Assembly: GCF_028453695.1 (NCBI RefSeq)
Contig: NC_135774.1
Location: 7,626,001 to 7,690,000, forward strand
DNA length: 64,000 bases
Origin: Augochlora pura
Taxonomy: Eukaryota > Arthropoda > Insecta > Hymenoptera > Halictidae
Reading direction: 5' to 3'
Below are positions 27,847 to 38,800 of the stretch, one piece after another. Each line of letters begins with the position of its first letter. The stretch's first letter is position 1. A model generated the notes under the pieces. It had not been told where the DNA came from and did not search any database. It worked only from the letters and a program-made list of their open reading frames with translations. The position numbers and the translations under genes are program-made.

Positions 27847-28671
27847 CACTATTTTTACCGCGATTTTGTGTATACCTATTTCGACCAAAGGCGTCTTTTA
27901 ATACCTTCACGATTACATATACATTCATGCGTATTTAATAGAGATTATTTAATCAGGTTGTAAATTCTATCTTAAGTCACTAGTCTACAAAATAGAAATG
28001 TACATAAATGTAATCGAACATGTTTTATCAGTAGCAATAATAATAGAAAAATATTATAATTATAGTAATATTAATAACTTAATAATAATAATAAGAATAG
28101 CACCGTAAAAAAATTCTTTCCTTATCCAATACTATGGTTTTTATATTTCACTGGTTGATTTAATAAGCAATTGCTATACATATCCTTTTTATATTGCAAG
28201 CAGACTCCCATTGCTCTATTATCTGGACAATACTTTATTTGGCACTTTTTCTGTCTACTTGGAAAGGATGTGGTTTTACCTGAGACCGGTGAACGTTGAA
28301 AACAAGGGAATATCAGAGTTATGCAACGATTCTTGTATTCTCCGTTACAACTAAAATAGGGATTCTCTAATGTGATTATGATCAACATTATACCGCAAAA
28401 TGGCGTTGATATTTATATGTAAAATCATTTAAAATTAAATACTATTATAAATTCCTTAAGTCGTCGGAAGACACCTCATGGTAGAAATAGTTATATCATA
28501 TGCACATTTTTAGATCCAGGATGAACTAGAGAAAAATGATATCGTTAAATCAATTTAACAACTATTATTAAAAAGGTAAAGAAATTAGTTATAGGGAAAT
28601 AATTAAACTCAGAGAATAATTCGAAGTTTAAATTTGAAAGGGTCTTCTAATAACGCCTGGTATAAATAGTG
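27847..28671. mobile_element. TTAA-flanked piggyBac-type element, 825 bp
   Basis: TTAA at 27843-27846 and 28672-28675 bound ends CACTATTTTTACC and GGTATAAATAGTG (inverted, 12/13). A - strand frame, 28122-28388, ends in a Cys-rich stretch (CQIKYCPDNRAMGVC) reminiscent of the C-terminal Cys-rich domain of piggyBac transposases. The match is weak and no catalytic part is visible. A partial relative is at 60118-60285. Confidence 0.65.
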
Positions 28672-28929
28672 TTAACTCACCGACAGCGGTCCATTTTCGC
28701 AATTGTTTAATCAATAATATTTACAACGATTCCCAGTTTTATTTATCTATTTTTATAAACATATCTTGCAGATACTTCACTCATACTTATTAGATTTCGC
28801 TTTACTCTTAATGTAGCTGCCATTTATCCAATCAAATATCCAATCATATACTTGACTAATCAGGCGATGTTTAAATACGCCGGGTCAAAACGACTCAGTT
28901 ACCGCAGGGCTACTTTACAGCTCCCGAAT

Positions 28930-30830
28930 ATTACATTACATAATATACTTTAACAATTTCATTTCGACTGATTGTATGAAAGATAAGGATAAGTCGAGGG
29001 CGGCATCGGACGGACCCCCCTCGCGCGAACCAACAAAAGCGGGTTTGTTCTCGTGCAGGTAAAACGCGAGGTGTTCAGTCCCATCTCTACGCCCTGCTCC
29101 AGGTTCTCCTGTGTCTCGGTTGGACTCCCATTGGCTGGTTCCATCGGACTTTGTCGCACCGGCGGCCAGGAGCGAGGCAGTCGGCGCACAGCATCCAGCA
29201 GCAGCGCTACTAGCGGCAGCCGAACGGAAAGACTCCCAGGCAAGTCGTGGCCGGTTACCTGTGTGCCCGCATGCGTGTGGACCATGCGTGTGCCTCGGCT
29301 GCGTGGGTGTGCGTCGAGGTAGCCTACCTGGCGGCGTCCAACACGCAGTAAACCGCGCGCTCTTTCGTATCCACGGTCCGGAAAGAAGGGACGTGCGCGC
29401 CTTCTCTGATTCTCGACGGGTTTCTCCGCCACGATTTCCACCGGTATATACGGGAAAACCGCGTCGAAACGCTGCGAGAGAAAAAAAATCGGTCCATCGG
29501 TTGTGCGACGGTAGGCGAGAGCGAGCGACTCGGCGCTGTTCCGCTCCGAAAATCGTGTGGCCGAGAGCAGCCCGCAGTGCGTTCGGATCAGTGTCGCTAG
29601 TGTGGATCCGTGTATGTGTGCTTACGTGGGTGCTCGCGGTTGGATTCGTCGCGATCGAGCAACAACGGCGAGACGGGTCCGGGTGGCGAGCTCGGCGACT
29701 CGATGTAGCCGATCCTGGTGTCGCCACGAATGCTTCCGCCAGCGACCGCTGAATCTCCTCAAGATCGGGAATCTCAGCCGGAGATGCGACCGCGGACCAT
29801 CGGCGCAGAGTAAACGCGTGTTCCGGAAGCGTTCACGGCCGACCTGCACCTGGTGAGCATTTTCCCGGCGTGCGCCGCCGATCCTGGGATGCCGATGCAG
29901 CGCGATCCGGATAGACCGATCCGGCACAGCCCAGTCGGCAATCCGCGCGGCCAGCGGGGTCCACGTTTGTTGCATTCCTGCGTTTGGGCATTCGCGATTC
30001 CAACATGGCCGCTGGGACTAGCCGTGACCGCTGGGTCCGCGGAAGCCATGTTGGCAGGTGTGCTCGGCTCGAGATAACCAGTTCACGTTCGTGGAACGCA
30101 CGCGGCTGACAAACGGGAACGGCTTCCATGTATTATTCGGGTTTCGGCTGGGAAACCGTACGCGATAACCGTCTCGATCCATCGATCGATCGGCCTGGGA
30201 ACGCTACCGCGTTTAATGTATTTTTACAGATCGCGCCGACTTTCGTTCGGATTTCGGATTTCTTTTTGTACTCCCGGGAGTATCGGCCTTGGACTGTTCA
30301 GATCTCGATTCAGGTTTACGGGCCTCTATTTGTCCCGGCAGCAGCGTCTCGATGGAACGAGTTTCAGCCGCAGTCCGTTTCGGAGGATCGGATGCAACAA
30401 CCGATTTCACGACTGTCGCAAATTGTTTCCTGAGTCTCGATCCGGTCCCGTAGATCGGGATGAACGGTCGCGCGTCGGAGAGATCGCGGCGGTGGCACTG
30501 GCTCCCGTGAAAGATGCTATTGTTTGGTCCACGAAAACAACAGCCACGGCGGTTAATAAGAGACACGGAGTGGCAAGATGGCGGATCTAGTTAACGTGCG
30601 TTACTCTTAACCTTGTCACGTGGACTTTTTAGTATCGACGGAATAATTGGAAGCGACAATGTCTGCGGATGTTATTGTTATTGTTATTGCCGACGGACGG
30701 TGTCGGCGAGGCGATCCCGTCGACGGTTTTTAACGGTGAGATAACGCGAAGGATGGTGATTTAGGCCCGTTCGAGTTGCTGCCGTAGTCCTTGAAACGCG
30801 TTTCTAAGCCATTTCGCAATCGAAGTACGC
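28930..30830 (+). promoter_or_regulatory. GC/CpG-rich island, candidate promoter and noncoding first exon of the Odd-family gene
   Basis: Composition shifts sharply from AT-rich spacer to CpG-dense sequence about 5 kb upstream of the coding start. A good donor, CACCTG|GTGAGC, occurs at 29852/29853. A plausible acceptor, TTGCGTTGTAG, ends at 35102, 11 bp before the ATG. Joining them would give a 5' UTR exon and a 5250-bp intron; no in-frame ATG extends the protein back through this donor. Long open frames occur on both strands here (to 213 and 263 codons), but none shows a recognisable domain; open frames are expected in GC-rich DNA. A separate noncoding RNA or enhancer is an alternative. Confidence 0.4.
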
Positions 30831-31871
30831 GCTGCCAGTTTGCAATAGCGTGAAAGTCATTTTAAAGCTAATAATCCCGCTATGATACAAAATGTCGCAG
30901 CCGGCTGTTGAATTCCGTTTGCAAATATTGCAAGCATAGCTGCCGCAACAAACGAGCGGCTTAGCGCGAAGCTTATGTCACCTGCGTAATGGTAATCTGA
31001 GAATTATTTTTCGATACTCGTGTTGCTGATACGCGCGCGTTGCGTCACGTAGGTTCGACCCTGTGCACTCGAAGCTATTTTGATTCTGAAACAGAGAAAC
31101 TCAATCGCTTCGGTACAATTTACAAAAGAGGGACAAATTAAATTCGATGCATTCGTTCGTGTCACACTGAAATTGTTAGTAATTTGACAATAACAAATCG
31201 ATTTAATAATGTAATGATTATTTCGATTTATGGCATGGCAATCTTAAATGTCCCTATTTCATATTTTTATGAGAAAATTGGATTACGGTTAATTAATTGA
31301 ATTGATAAAAATTCGTTTCAAATTCAAAATATGAAGAATTGCTTGTATTTTGTTCAAATATTGTTCCGTTAACATTAATATTCGCCACAAGGAAACATGC
31401 TTTCAATTCAAAACTAGTCGTACTGATGGAAAAATTGTTAATATTTATTTAGAAAATACAATACGGTTTGTAATTTTAATTGTTTTCTTTTTTTAATTTA
31501 AGTATAATTTCACGCCGAATGATTTGGTCTTTGTACTTGTCACATCAGAAACAAACATTTTCATATTTCTCTTATCAACTCCCTAAACGCGACCTATGAC
31601 AAAAGATGAATTGGTTTTAATTTTTTAAATTTGACTTTTTTCGTTTTTAACAAAATATTTAGAACACAAACTCTACGTTTCCTGCGGTTAGAGTGGAATA
31701 CAATAAATCGTTCTTCCCTGCACTGCTTGAATGGTTTTAAGCTTGACCATTAAACTACAGAAAGCAATAAAACGAAATTTCAAATGTTTATAGACATAGC
31801 ATAATTGTCAGTCCGTAATGAACGTTTTTAAATGATTTACATAATCAAGTTCTACATGCTTTTGTAATAAC

Positions 31872-32209
31872 TAGACTGCGGATTTTACGTATTTATTGTA
31901 AAAGTGAGTAGTTGGAATTTAAAGTAATATACAAAATAAAAGCATTTTGTGGCGTCGCTGTATTGTTTTTAATCCATTGAGACGATTAACATTCCGTATA
32001 CTGTGCCGGAGTCGCGTCAAGCAAGAGCGGAGAGGATCTCAAGTATGTATTTGTAGTATATCAGTGTGAGTCAGAAATGACTCCTGCACAGCAAGTCGCA
32101 CTTCAGTAGTCGGAGGGTTAAAGAATGAAGAATGAAGTTGCTACTTGGTTTCCATTCTTTACAATTAATGCAGACAATTTTTATTTTGTATAAAAATCCG
32201 CAATCTGGT
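31872..32209 (+). mobile_element. GACTGCGG-family MITE, copy 3, split by a TTAA element
   Basis: Left end TAGACTGCGGATTTTACGTA; right end GACAATTTTTATTTTGTATA followed by AAATCCGCAATCTGG. The 338-bp span includes a 128-bp TTAA-flanked insertion (31990-32117). Removing it and one TTAA leaves about 206 bp, the family's normal size. Confidence 0.8.
31990..32117. mobile_element. Small TTAA-flanked element nested in a GACTGCGG MITE
   Basis: TTAA at 31986-31989 and 32118-32121 bound 128 bp with weak inverted ends (CATTCCGTATACTG and CAGTAGTCGGAGGG, 10/14). It is more GC-rich than its host element. The TTAA site is at nearly the same place in the host as the insertion at 25916. Confidence 0.65.
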
Positions 32210-33553
32210 AATGACAAGGCGTCGATAAAATCTGTAATATATCTACTGCCGTAAACGATTTATATCGAACAAATGATTCCCGTCATAGAAGTTTATACAT
32301 TGTTTTATGTACAGTACAACGTAAATGTATTCATATTTTATAAGACTAAACACGTTAAATTGTGCATATAACACTGTGTAAATTACACGTAGAATAACGA
32401 TTCCCTTCAGTGATAGTAATTCAATGATCTGAATATATTTAGTCTTATATCTGCATTAATTAAACATTTAGATTAAAACATTTTGATTCCGTAATCTTTT
32501 AGTGCCTCCTTAAATAAGTTTGAGTGCAGGGACGAAAGTCAGAAGTATTCGTTCGGATTTGAAAACGAAATTTTGTCGCTTATGTTGTCAACATACCAAA
32601 GGATGGGATTTGCAAAATGCACTAAAATTGTAATACTATTGCTTGCGTTAGCAGTCGAGGTGCTAAACGCTAACGTCACCTTAGCGACACAAAAGTTGAA
32701 CGTTTCTTTAAGTATTTACCACGTGTGAATAAGTACGTAAATGGGGAATTCACTTAAACGACTTTCTTATTCACAATTTGAAGAACATACGCTTGAGGAG
32801 TACGCTTTTCAACTACAAAACAGTAGCATTACGGCAGTCGATGTTCAGTATTTATATCTTTGGGATTTGCAGCATAATTGCTGTAAACTTTCTTATACAG
32901 TAACCAAATTTTTCAAAACAGGATTTTCAAAATATCAATTCAAAATTATAAACAACTTTATGAGCATCTTTTTTTAGTGATCATGATTTTTCGTCTTTAA
33001 GTAGTGACACCTAAATTAATATTCAAAGTAAACACCAACATACGTTGATAGCTATTTTAACATTCGAATGACGAAGTCGGGGTCCAATTGAACCCAAACT
33101 AGAAAAATTTATATCTAAATGTCAATTTCCTGTCAACCAATTTCAATTTACATAAATTTCGAAAAAGCCTGTAGGAAAACTAACGTGTCCAGAAGGAGTA
33201 CCCTAACAAATATGTTGAAAAAAATGGGTAAATGAAAAAATAAATTATCGTGAGTATATCTAGTTGCATTTTATCTGAAAGGTCCGTTGTTTGATAGTTA
33301 ATCTAACTTAAAAATCATTTGGTTTTTATATCGTAAACTTGTACTATAAGCTGTAGAAGAGCATGAGTTGCGCATTGAACGGTACAGTGACGAGCAAATA
33401 AATAAGGAAATATACAAATATGTATTTATATCCAGGATGATCCATACAACTTGTGCATCTCGTGCAAGTTCCAAAATATACATTGGGCAACAAATTTTTC
33501 AGTACAAAAGTTGCGTGATTTAAGGGGGCACAGTATGAATTATATTATTTTTG

Positions 33554-33703
33554 CAGATGGAACTGTTTTTGAGATTTGAAGGTCAATTTTCTTTTCTTCT
33601 TTTCCATTCCATATTCAATTATTCCATATTTTTATCTATAACCTACATTATTTGATTTAAGAAAAAGAAATTGATCTTCAAAACTCCGCAACAGCTCCAC
33701 CTG
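33554..33703. repeat. Imperfect 150-bp inverted repeat
   Basis: The left arm CAGATGGAACTGTTTTTGAG followed by ATTTGAAGGTCAATTTTCTTTTCTT pairs with the right arm, whose complement reads CAGGTGGAGCTGTTGCGGAG followed by TTTTGAAGATCAATTTCTTTTTCTT. Arms are about 45 bp; it is probably a small foldback element. Confidence 0.7.
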
Positions 33704-35113
33704 TGACATAAATAAATAAGAGCAAATAATAAAAATAATAAGAAGAAATAAATGGGGACACAGACTTTGAGACTCCTTTTTAAAACAGGCAATTTTATAT
33801 TGAAAAAATATAATTATATTGTTCTGCTTAAGTCACTGCTTAATAACGTATTCTAGCAAACTAGTTTCTCTAAAATCCAGAAAAATACTAAGTTTGCTTG
33901 GCACAATTATGAAAAAGTTATTTCATCCTAAAAAGTGTGCGAAAACTTATTACTCTCGCTCCACACATATAGGATGTCCAAACAAGTCAAGACCAGACTT
34001 AGACTACGTGTTACTGAGATCAAGTGGATAAAGAAAAATTCATATTTTATGTCCGAAAATGTTTTATTGAAAAGTTATAAACTTTTGACAATATTTATGA
34101 TTTATTGTAGCAGTTACAAGAAATGTTCGAAAATTTCTTCCATTACAAGAATGCAGGCTTTTATTCGACGAATTAATGATTGTCGAACTCTTTCAAATAT
34201 TCTATCTTGCATTGGAAATAATAGTAAACGCATTTTGAATACATTTTCAAAATTAATCTTCTGTTTCTTCTGCATTTTTATAAACCAACACTTCGATCAA
34301 TTTTGAACGCTTAAATCTTTTCAATGAATCTTTTTTGGATACATGCGTATATGAATACTTTTCATTTATTTGATCTGAACAACACGTAGTATAAGTTTGG
34401 TGCTTACTTTTATGGACACCTTGCATATACAGGGTGACAAAAATATAAAATACAGAAACACAAAAACACAAATTATAATTTAATTATCTTCATTTCAAAA
34501 TGACGTGTGCTCTTCTTGACATAAATATTACATCAACGAGTTTTCGTACGCTAACATTATCTTTCACATTTCTTATTTCTGTTGTCACTTCTCAAGCACT
34601 TATTTATGGATATTTTGTTATAAACATCTTAACCTAATTTTTACTTGCAAAACGCACTCCCGAGGTAAATACAGAAAAATACGGGACATCCTGCATATAT
34701 TTTCTTATTTATATACCCACCGCTGTATATTGCAGCCATCTTGAAAAACAAATTTTCCGTCGAATCTTCGAAATGTGTATAAGAAAGTCCCCTAATATAA
34801 GCAAATCCGATAAGATTTGGCAGCTAATCAGTTGAAGAAACGCTTGAATTTGTGCCCTTACGATGGCGCAACCTCTTAACCAGCTACATAGAATTAAGTT
34901 ACAATATAATGGCTAGTTTATGTTTTATTTCTATTACTGGCATTTATTTGTTTCCATAACTTAACCAGTTAGCTGATTTTGACGGATGTACTCAAGACGT
35001 TGCCACTCTTTCATGACGTTTATATTCGTCGATAGCAACTCAACTGGTTAAGGAGGAACGATAAAACGAATCTCCTACCACGAGTTTTGACTTGCGTTGT
35101 AGGTGTGATTGGT

Positions 35114-35892
35114 ATGCCGACGGACATCGTGGCGTCGTCGGCCTCGGTCTCGGTGACCGTCTCAGAGGAGACGAGCAGAGGTCGGGACCCGAGCCTTGGA
35201 TCCTCGTCAAGGTCAGGCTCCTCTTCGGCAGGTGGATCCTCATCGGGGTCCGCGGCGCAGTCGGCCTCCAGGGGATTCGACCCGGCTAGCGCCCTGGCAG
35301 CTTATCACCACCATCGGCATGGCCTGGTGGCGGGTCTGGGTCACCCTCATCACCGCGAATCGTCGGCGTTCGTGCCGGTGGTGCCTTCGCGGCTTCACTT
35401 GGCACCCTACCCGGGCGACATGCATCCCCACTTGACCGGGCCGCCGCCGTCGTCGTCCGCGACGTCCAGCTCGGACCACGAGGTCGGCGCGGAGCCCTCT
35501 GTCGCCAGAAAGTCCTCGTCCAGCTACGAGATCATGGCTATGATGGTAGATAAGAGGAAGGAGCTGGCCGCCAGGCCTCTCCTCCTCCCTCCGCCGCCCC
35601 TTCTGGAACCGCCGCCCGGGTACCCGGTGTTCGCAGGACCCTTCCCTGCTGGCTCGGCGCTCTACCCACCCGGTGGGCCCCTGGCCCATCAGCATCTAGA
35701 CAGAAGGCTGCTCCGAGCGCCCGGCAGAGCGTCCAGACCCAAGAAACAGTTCATCTGTAAGTTCTGCAACAGGCAGTTCACCAAGTCTTACAACCTGCTA
35801 ATACACGAGAGAACGCACACGGACGAACGGCCATACTCCTGCGACATCTGCGGCAAGGCTTTCAGGAGACAGGATCACCTTCGGGATCATAG
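35114..35892 (+). CDS. Odd-family gene, first coding exon
   Basis: This exon encodes residues 1-260: the low-complexity N-terminus, finger 1 and most of finger 2. It ends GATCATAG followed by GTACTT. The split Arg codon AG|G makes a phase-2 intron. The open frame runs on to 36037, but that part is intron: the protein leaves the finger consensus exactly at the GT, and exon 2 restores it (DHR followed by YIHSKEKPF). Confidence 0.93.
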
Positions 35893-38800
35893 GTACTTTC
35901 TCGTTTTCTTGTTTCGGTACATCGACGAAGATATTCTGATTTCGCTTGCTATTTCCTGTCCCGCCTTCGACGGACGCTTACGAATCCGTAAATACAAAGA
36001 TTATGAGATTCTGTACATAAATGAAATGAGTTTCTGAGTAGACTGTGGATTTTTATGTAAAATAAAAATTGTCTCACTTAACTGTAAGATGCAGAAGTTG
36101 AATGTTTCTTTCATTCTTTAATTATTTCATTGACCATTAAAATTAATGCAACAGTATTTGATCTACTAATTTTTATCATAAATGCGTGAAATCCACAGTC
36201 TAGTTATGATTAAATTAGGTTCATGTCTATTCATGGTTTAATAGAGCGAAAACAGGCTTTGAAAAAATTTCAGTACTTATGTATTATAAATTATTGAATG
36301 GAAATTGCGTCGCCTTCGCGCGTCTACCAAAGTGTGTAAAACAGATTTTTGTTCAACTTAATTTGATCTTAGGTCTAATTTTACAGTTAATGTTAAGATA
36401 ATTGTGTGCACAATTTTGTAGATCTTTCAAGGGCTGTTTACACTCTTTTATGTCGCATGTCAATGCGAAAAAAACAACTGTATTTCGGTAAACCTTGCTT
36501 GACGTATGTGCAAAGTTTTATGGTTTTCATACGTGGAACATGCTTTATTGATACTTTACCTAACAGCTTGTTGACCCCTTAACCCCTTGCACTACAACAA
36601 CAAGTCAGCCAGACACAGGGGGTGGTTAGTTTTCGGGCATAATTAGCTTTATATTGATGGAATAAGATATATTAAATTCTATTGTGTAAGAATAAACAAA
36701 ATAAAAGAATAAAAAAGATGTCTTATTCGATAAATATGAAGTTATATAAAATCTATATGAAGAAATATAAATAAAACAAATCGAAGGTACGGTAACTGGT
36801 CACCCCTTAGATTCAGATTTTCTACCCTATACTCTCTAAATAAACAAATGGTAATTGAATTTCATAACTTAAATTACTGACTTTAAAATAATTGTTAATA
36901 TACTTACAGGTGTAGTAGTATTTATCGTAAATTGTTCCTATTAAAATTACGAAATATAAATGCTACGTAGAAATTTATTTCTTATCATAATAATTTGGAT
37001 AAATTGAAAGTGATATAGCAACAACATTAAATCCTTTAAAGGTTTTCAATATTTTGTATTTGATGTGTTAATTTTTATTATAAACGCATGAAATCCATAT
37101 TTAGAAAATGCACAAAATATAATTATAAAATCGATCGTTGCATGTGTAAAGAGACTGAATAAATAACAAAAGAAAATTGAAACCAGAAATTAAACAATTG
37201 GTTGCTAACAATAAGCAGTTACAAATGGTTTTAGAACTTTCAATAATTTATTTGTTATTGCTTCAATCAATAGTTGTGCACATAGAAATAATACCTTCAA
37301 ATAATCATTAAGAATTCGAAGTAGTTACGCAAGAATAGCTCGTAAAATGGTATAAATACATATGTATATATAATATAAATACTGCCGTCACATAGACAGT
37401 TTTGACCCTGGCAAGGCGGACACTTTTCACAACTTCGTCTTGACGCCAAGTTGACGCGAGTTCTAACTGAACATTAAATTCTTACATATTAATATTCTTT
37501 TTACATATTTTTAAATATTTTTCTGTGATATGAGCATTAATCCTCTTATTGGAGTTATTATAAATGCTATTAATTAAAATTCGTTGCTAAAGAATTAGTA
37601 GTTTAATATTCGTAAACTTATTTCAAATGGGTAGGCACTAATAAACTAAATAAAAATTAATAAACTAAAGAATTCTTTTTACATAAATAATACCACTGCT
37701 TGGTGGTTTATATATTCTTCGATAAAAAGAGTTTTCTTTTTATTAAGAACAATTTTTTAGTCGTATTAACATCTATGATCATAAACTGCTTGGCACATTT
37801 ACAATTACTATAATATATTACATTATACTTATTAATTATAAGTTAATTATAACTTCCTCTTTTGATTAATATTTTCCTGTAACCTCAGTATTTTAGTCAT
37901 ACTATTTTTTTCTTCATATTTTCTCCAAATTTAATTTAAATAATATCAGTCAAAAAGGATATGATTTACATTAATATTTTCATTGCATAGTATACATTTA
38001 CGTACAGTCTTTTTTAGATTTTAGATGGTAAAATTAAATAACTTATACGTTCCAAAAAGATCCGATTCAGAACCTGTGAAGCAAAAAACTACCTTGTTAT
38101 TCTAGTTTTCTAAATTGGACTCTTATTTTGTCTCTCAAAAGTCAAAGGTTTGTGGATTTTCTAATAAATTATTCATTAGCGGCTGCAATTTTAATCGTGC
38201 AGTCTTCCAAAAATAGACTATTCTGGAATTTCGATACGAAATAAGCGATAAAGCTTCTGTTCAACATAACAGTCATTAAACAACCTGTTCGCGTATGCAG
38301 ATTTCTGGTAGCCACCGGAATATTATAAACTCCTACTTTATAAAGCGATAACTATGCGGATTTTTATGCAAAATAAAGCGTTCCCTTGTCAATAGTAAGA
38401 AACGGTGGTGAGGTAAAAATGTATTTTTTTGCATTGTATAAATATGTATCATTAACTACATTTTTAATGATACCGAAACGAGAACTTAACAAAATATCAT
38501 ATTCGTATATTTCTATATCAGAAATAATGGAAAATAGAAATAAATAATAGCGAAAGTGGTAGCTTCTTAAATCTTGTTGACAGAAATTCTTATATATTTA
38601 TTTTATCTTTTATCTATCTTATATATATTTTTTCTTATATAATTCCTGCATAGAATTTTTCTGCGGTTAATATTTTATTTTAGCATTCTTTTATCATTGA
38701 ATTGTTGAACGTTGTTTTCGGATATGTATTGACATCTATCTTCTAGTTAATGTACCTAAATTCATACTTTTTCGTATTTCCTTTTATCATATTTATCATC

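Larger units (their letters stand above)
23721..28929. other. Spacer with nested transposons, no supported gene
   Basis: Outside the elements at 25800-26326 and 27847-28671, I see no protein family. A more balanced patch at 26990-27900 has a 96-codon + frame at 27415-27705 without a domain. Confidence 0.45.
30831..35102 (+). other. Presumed 5' intron or upstream region of the Odd-family gene
   Basis: AT-rich sequence holding the nested MITE at 31872-32209, the foldback at 33554-33703 and a CAGGGTGAC transposon-like end near 34431. The segment ends in TTGCGTTGTAG, a possible 3' splice site just before the first ATG. Confidence 0.45.

Noticed and set aside
28936..29752. Long open frames on both strands (263 codons -, 213 codons +) in the GC-rich island
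   Set aside because: They overlap antisense, have Arg/Ser/Pro-rich composition typical of GC-rich noncoding DNA, and show no domain. Treated as promoter or UTR candidate instead.
35240..35695. 151-codon - strand frame
   Set aside because: Antisense shadow of the Odd-family first coding exon.
35893..36037. Open extension of exon 1 past the GT
   Set aside because: Leaves the zinc finger consensus exactly at the donor, and exon 2 restores it; intron sequence.
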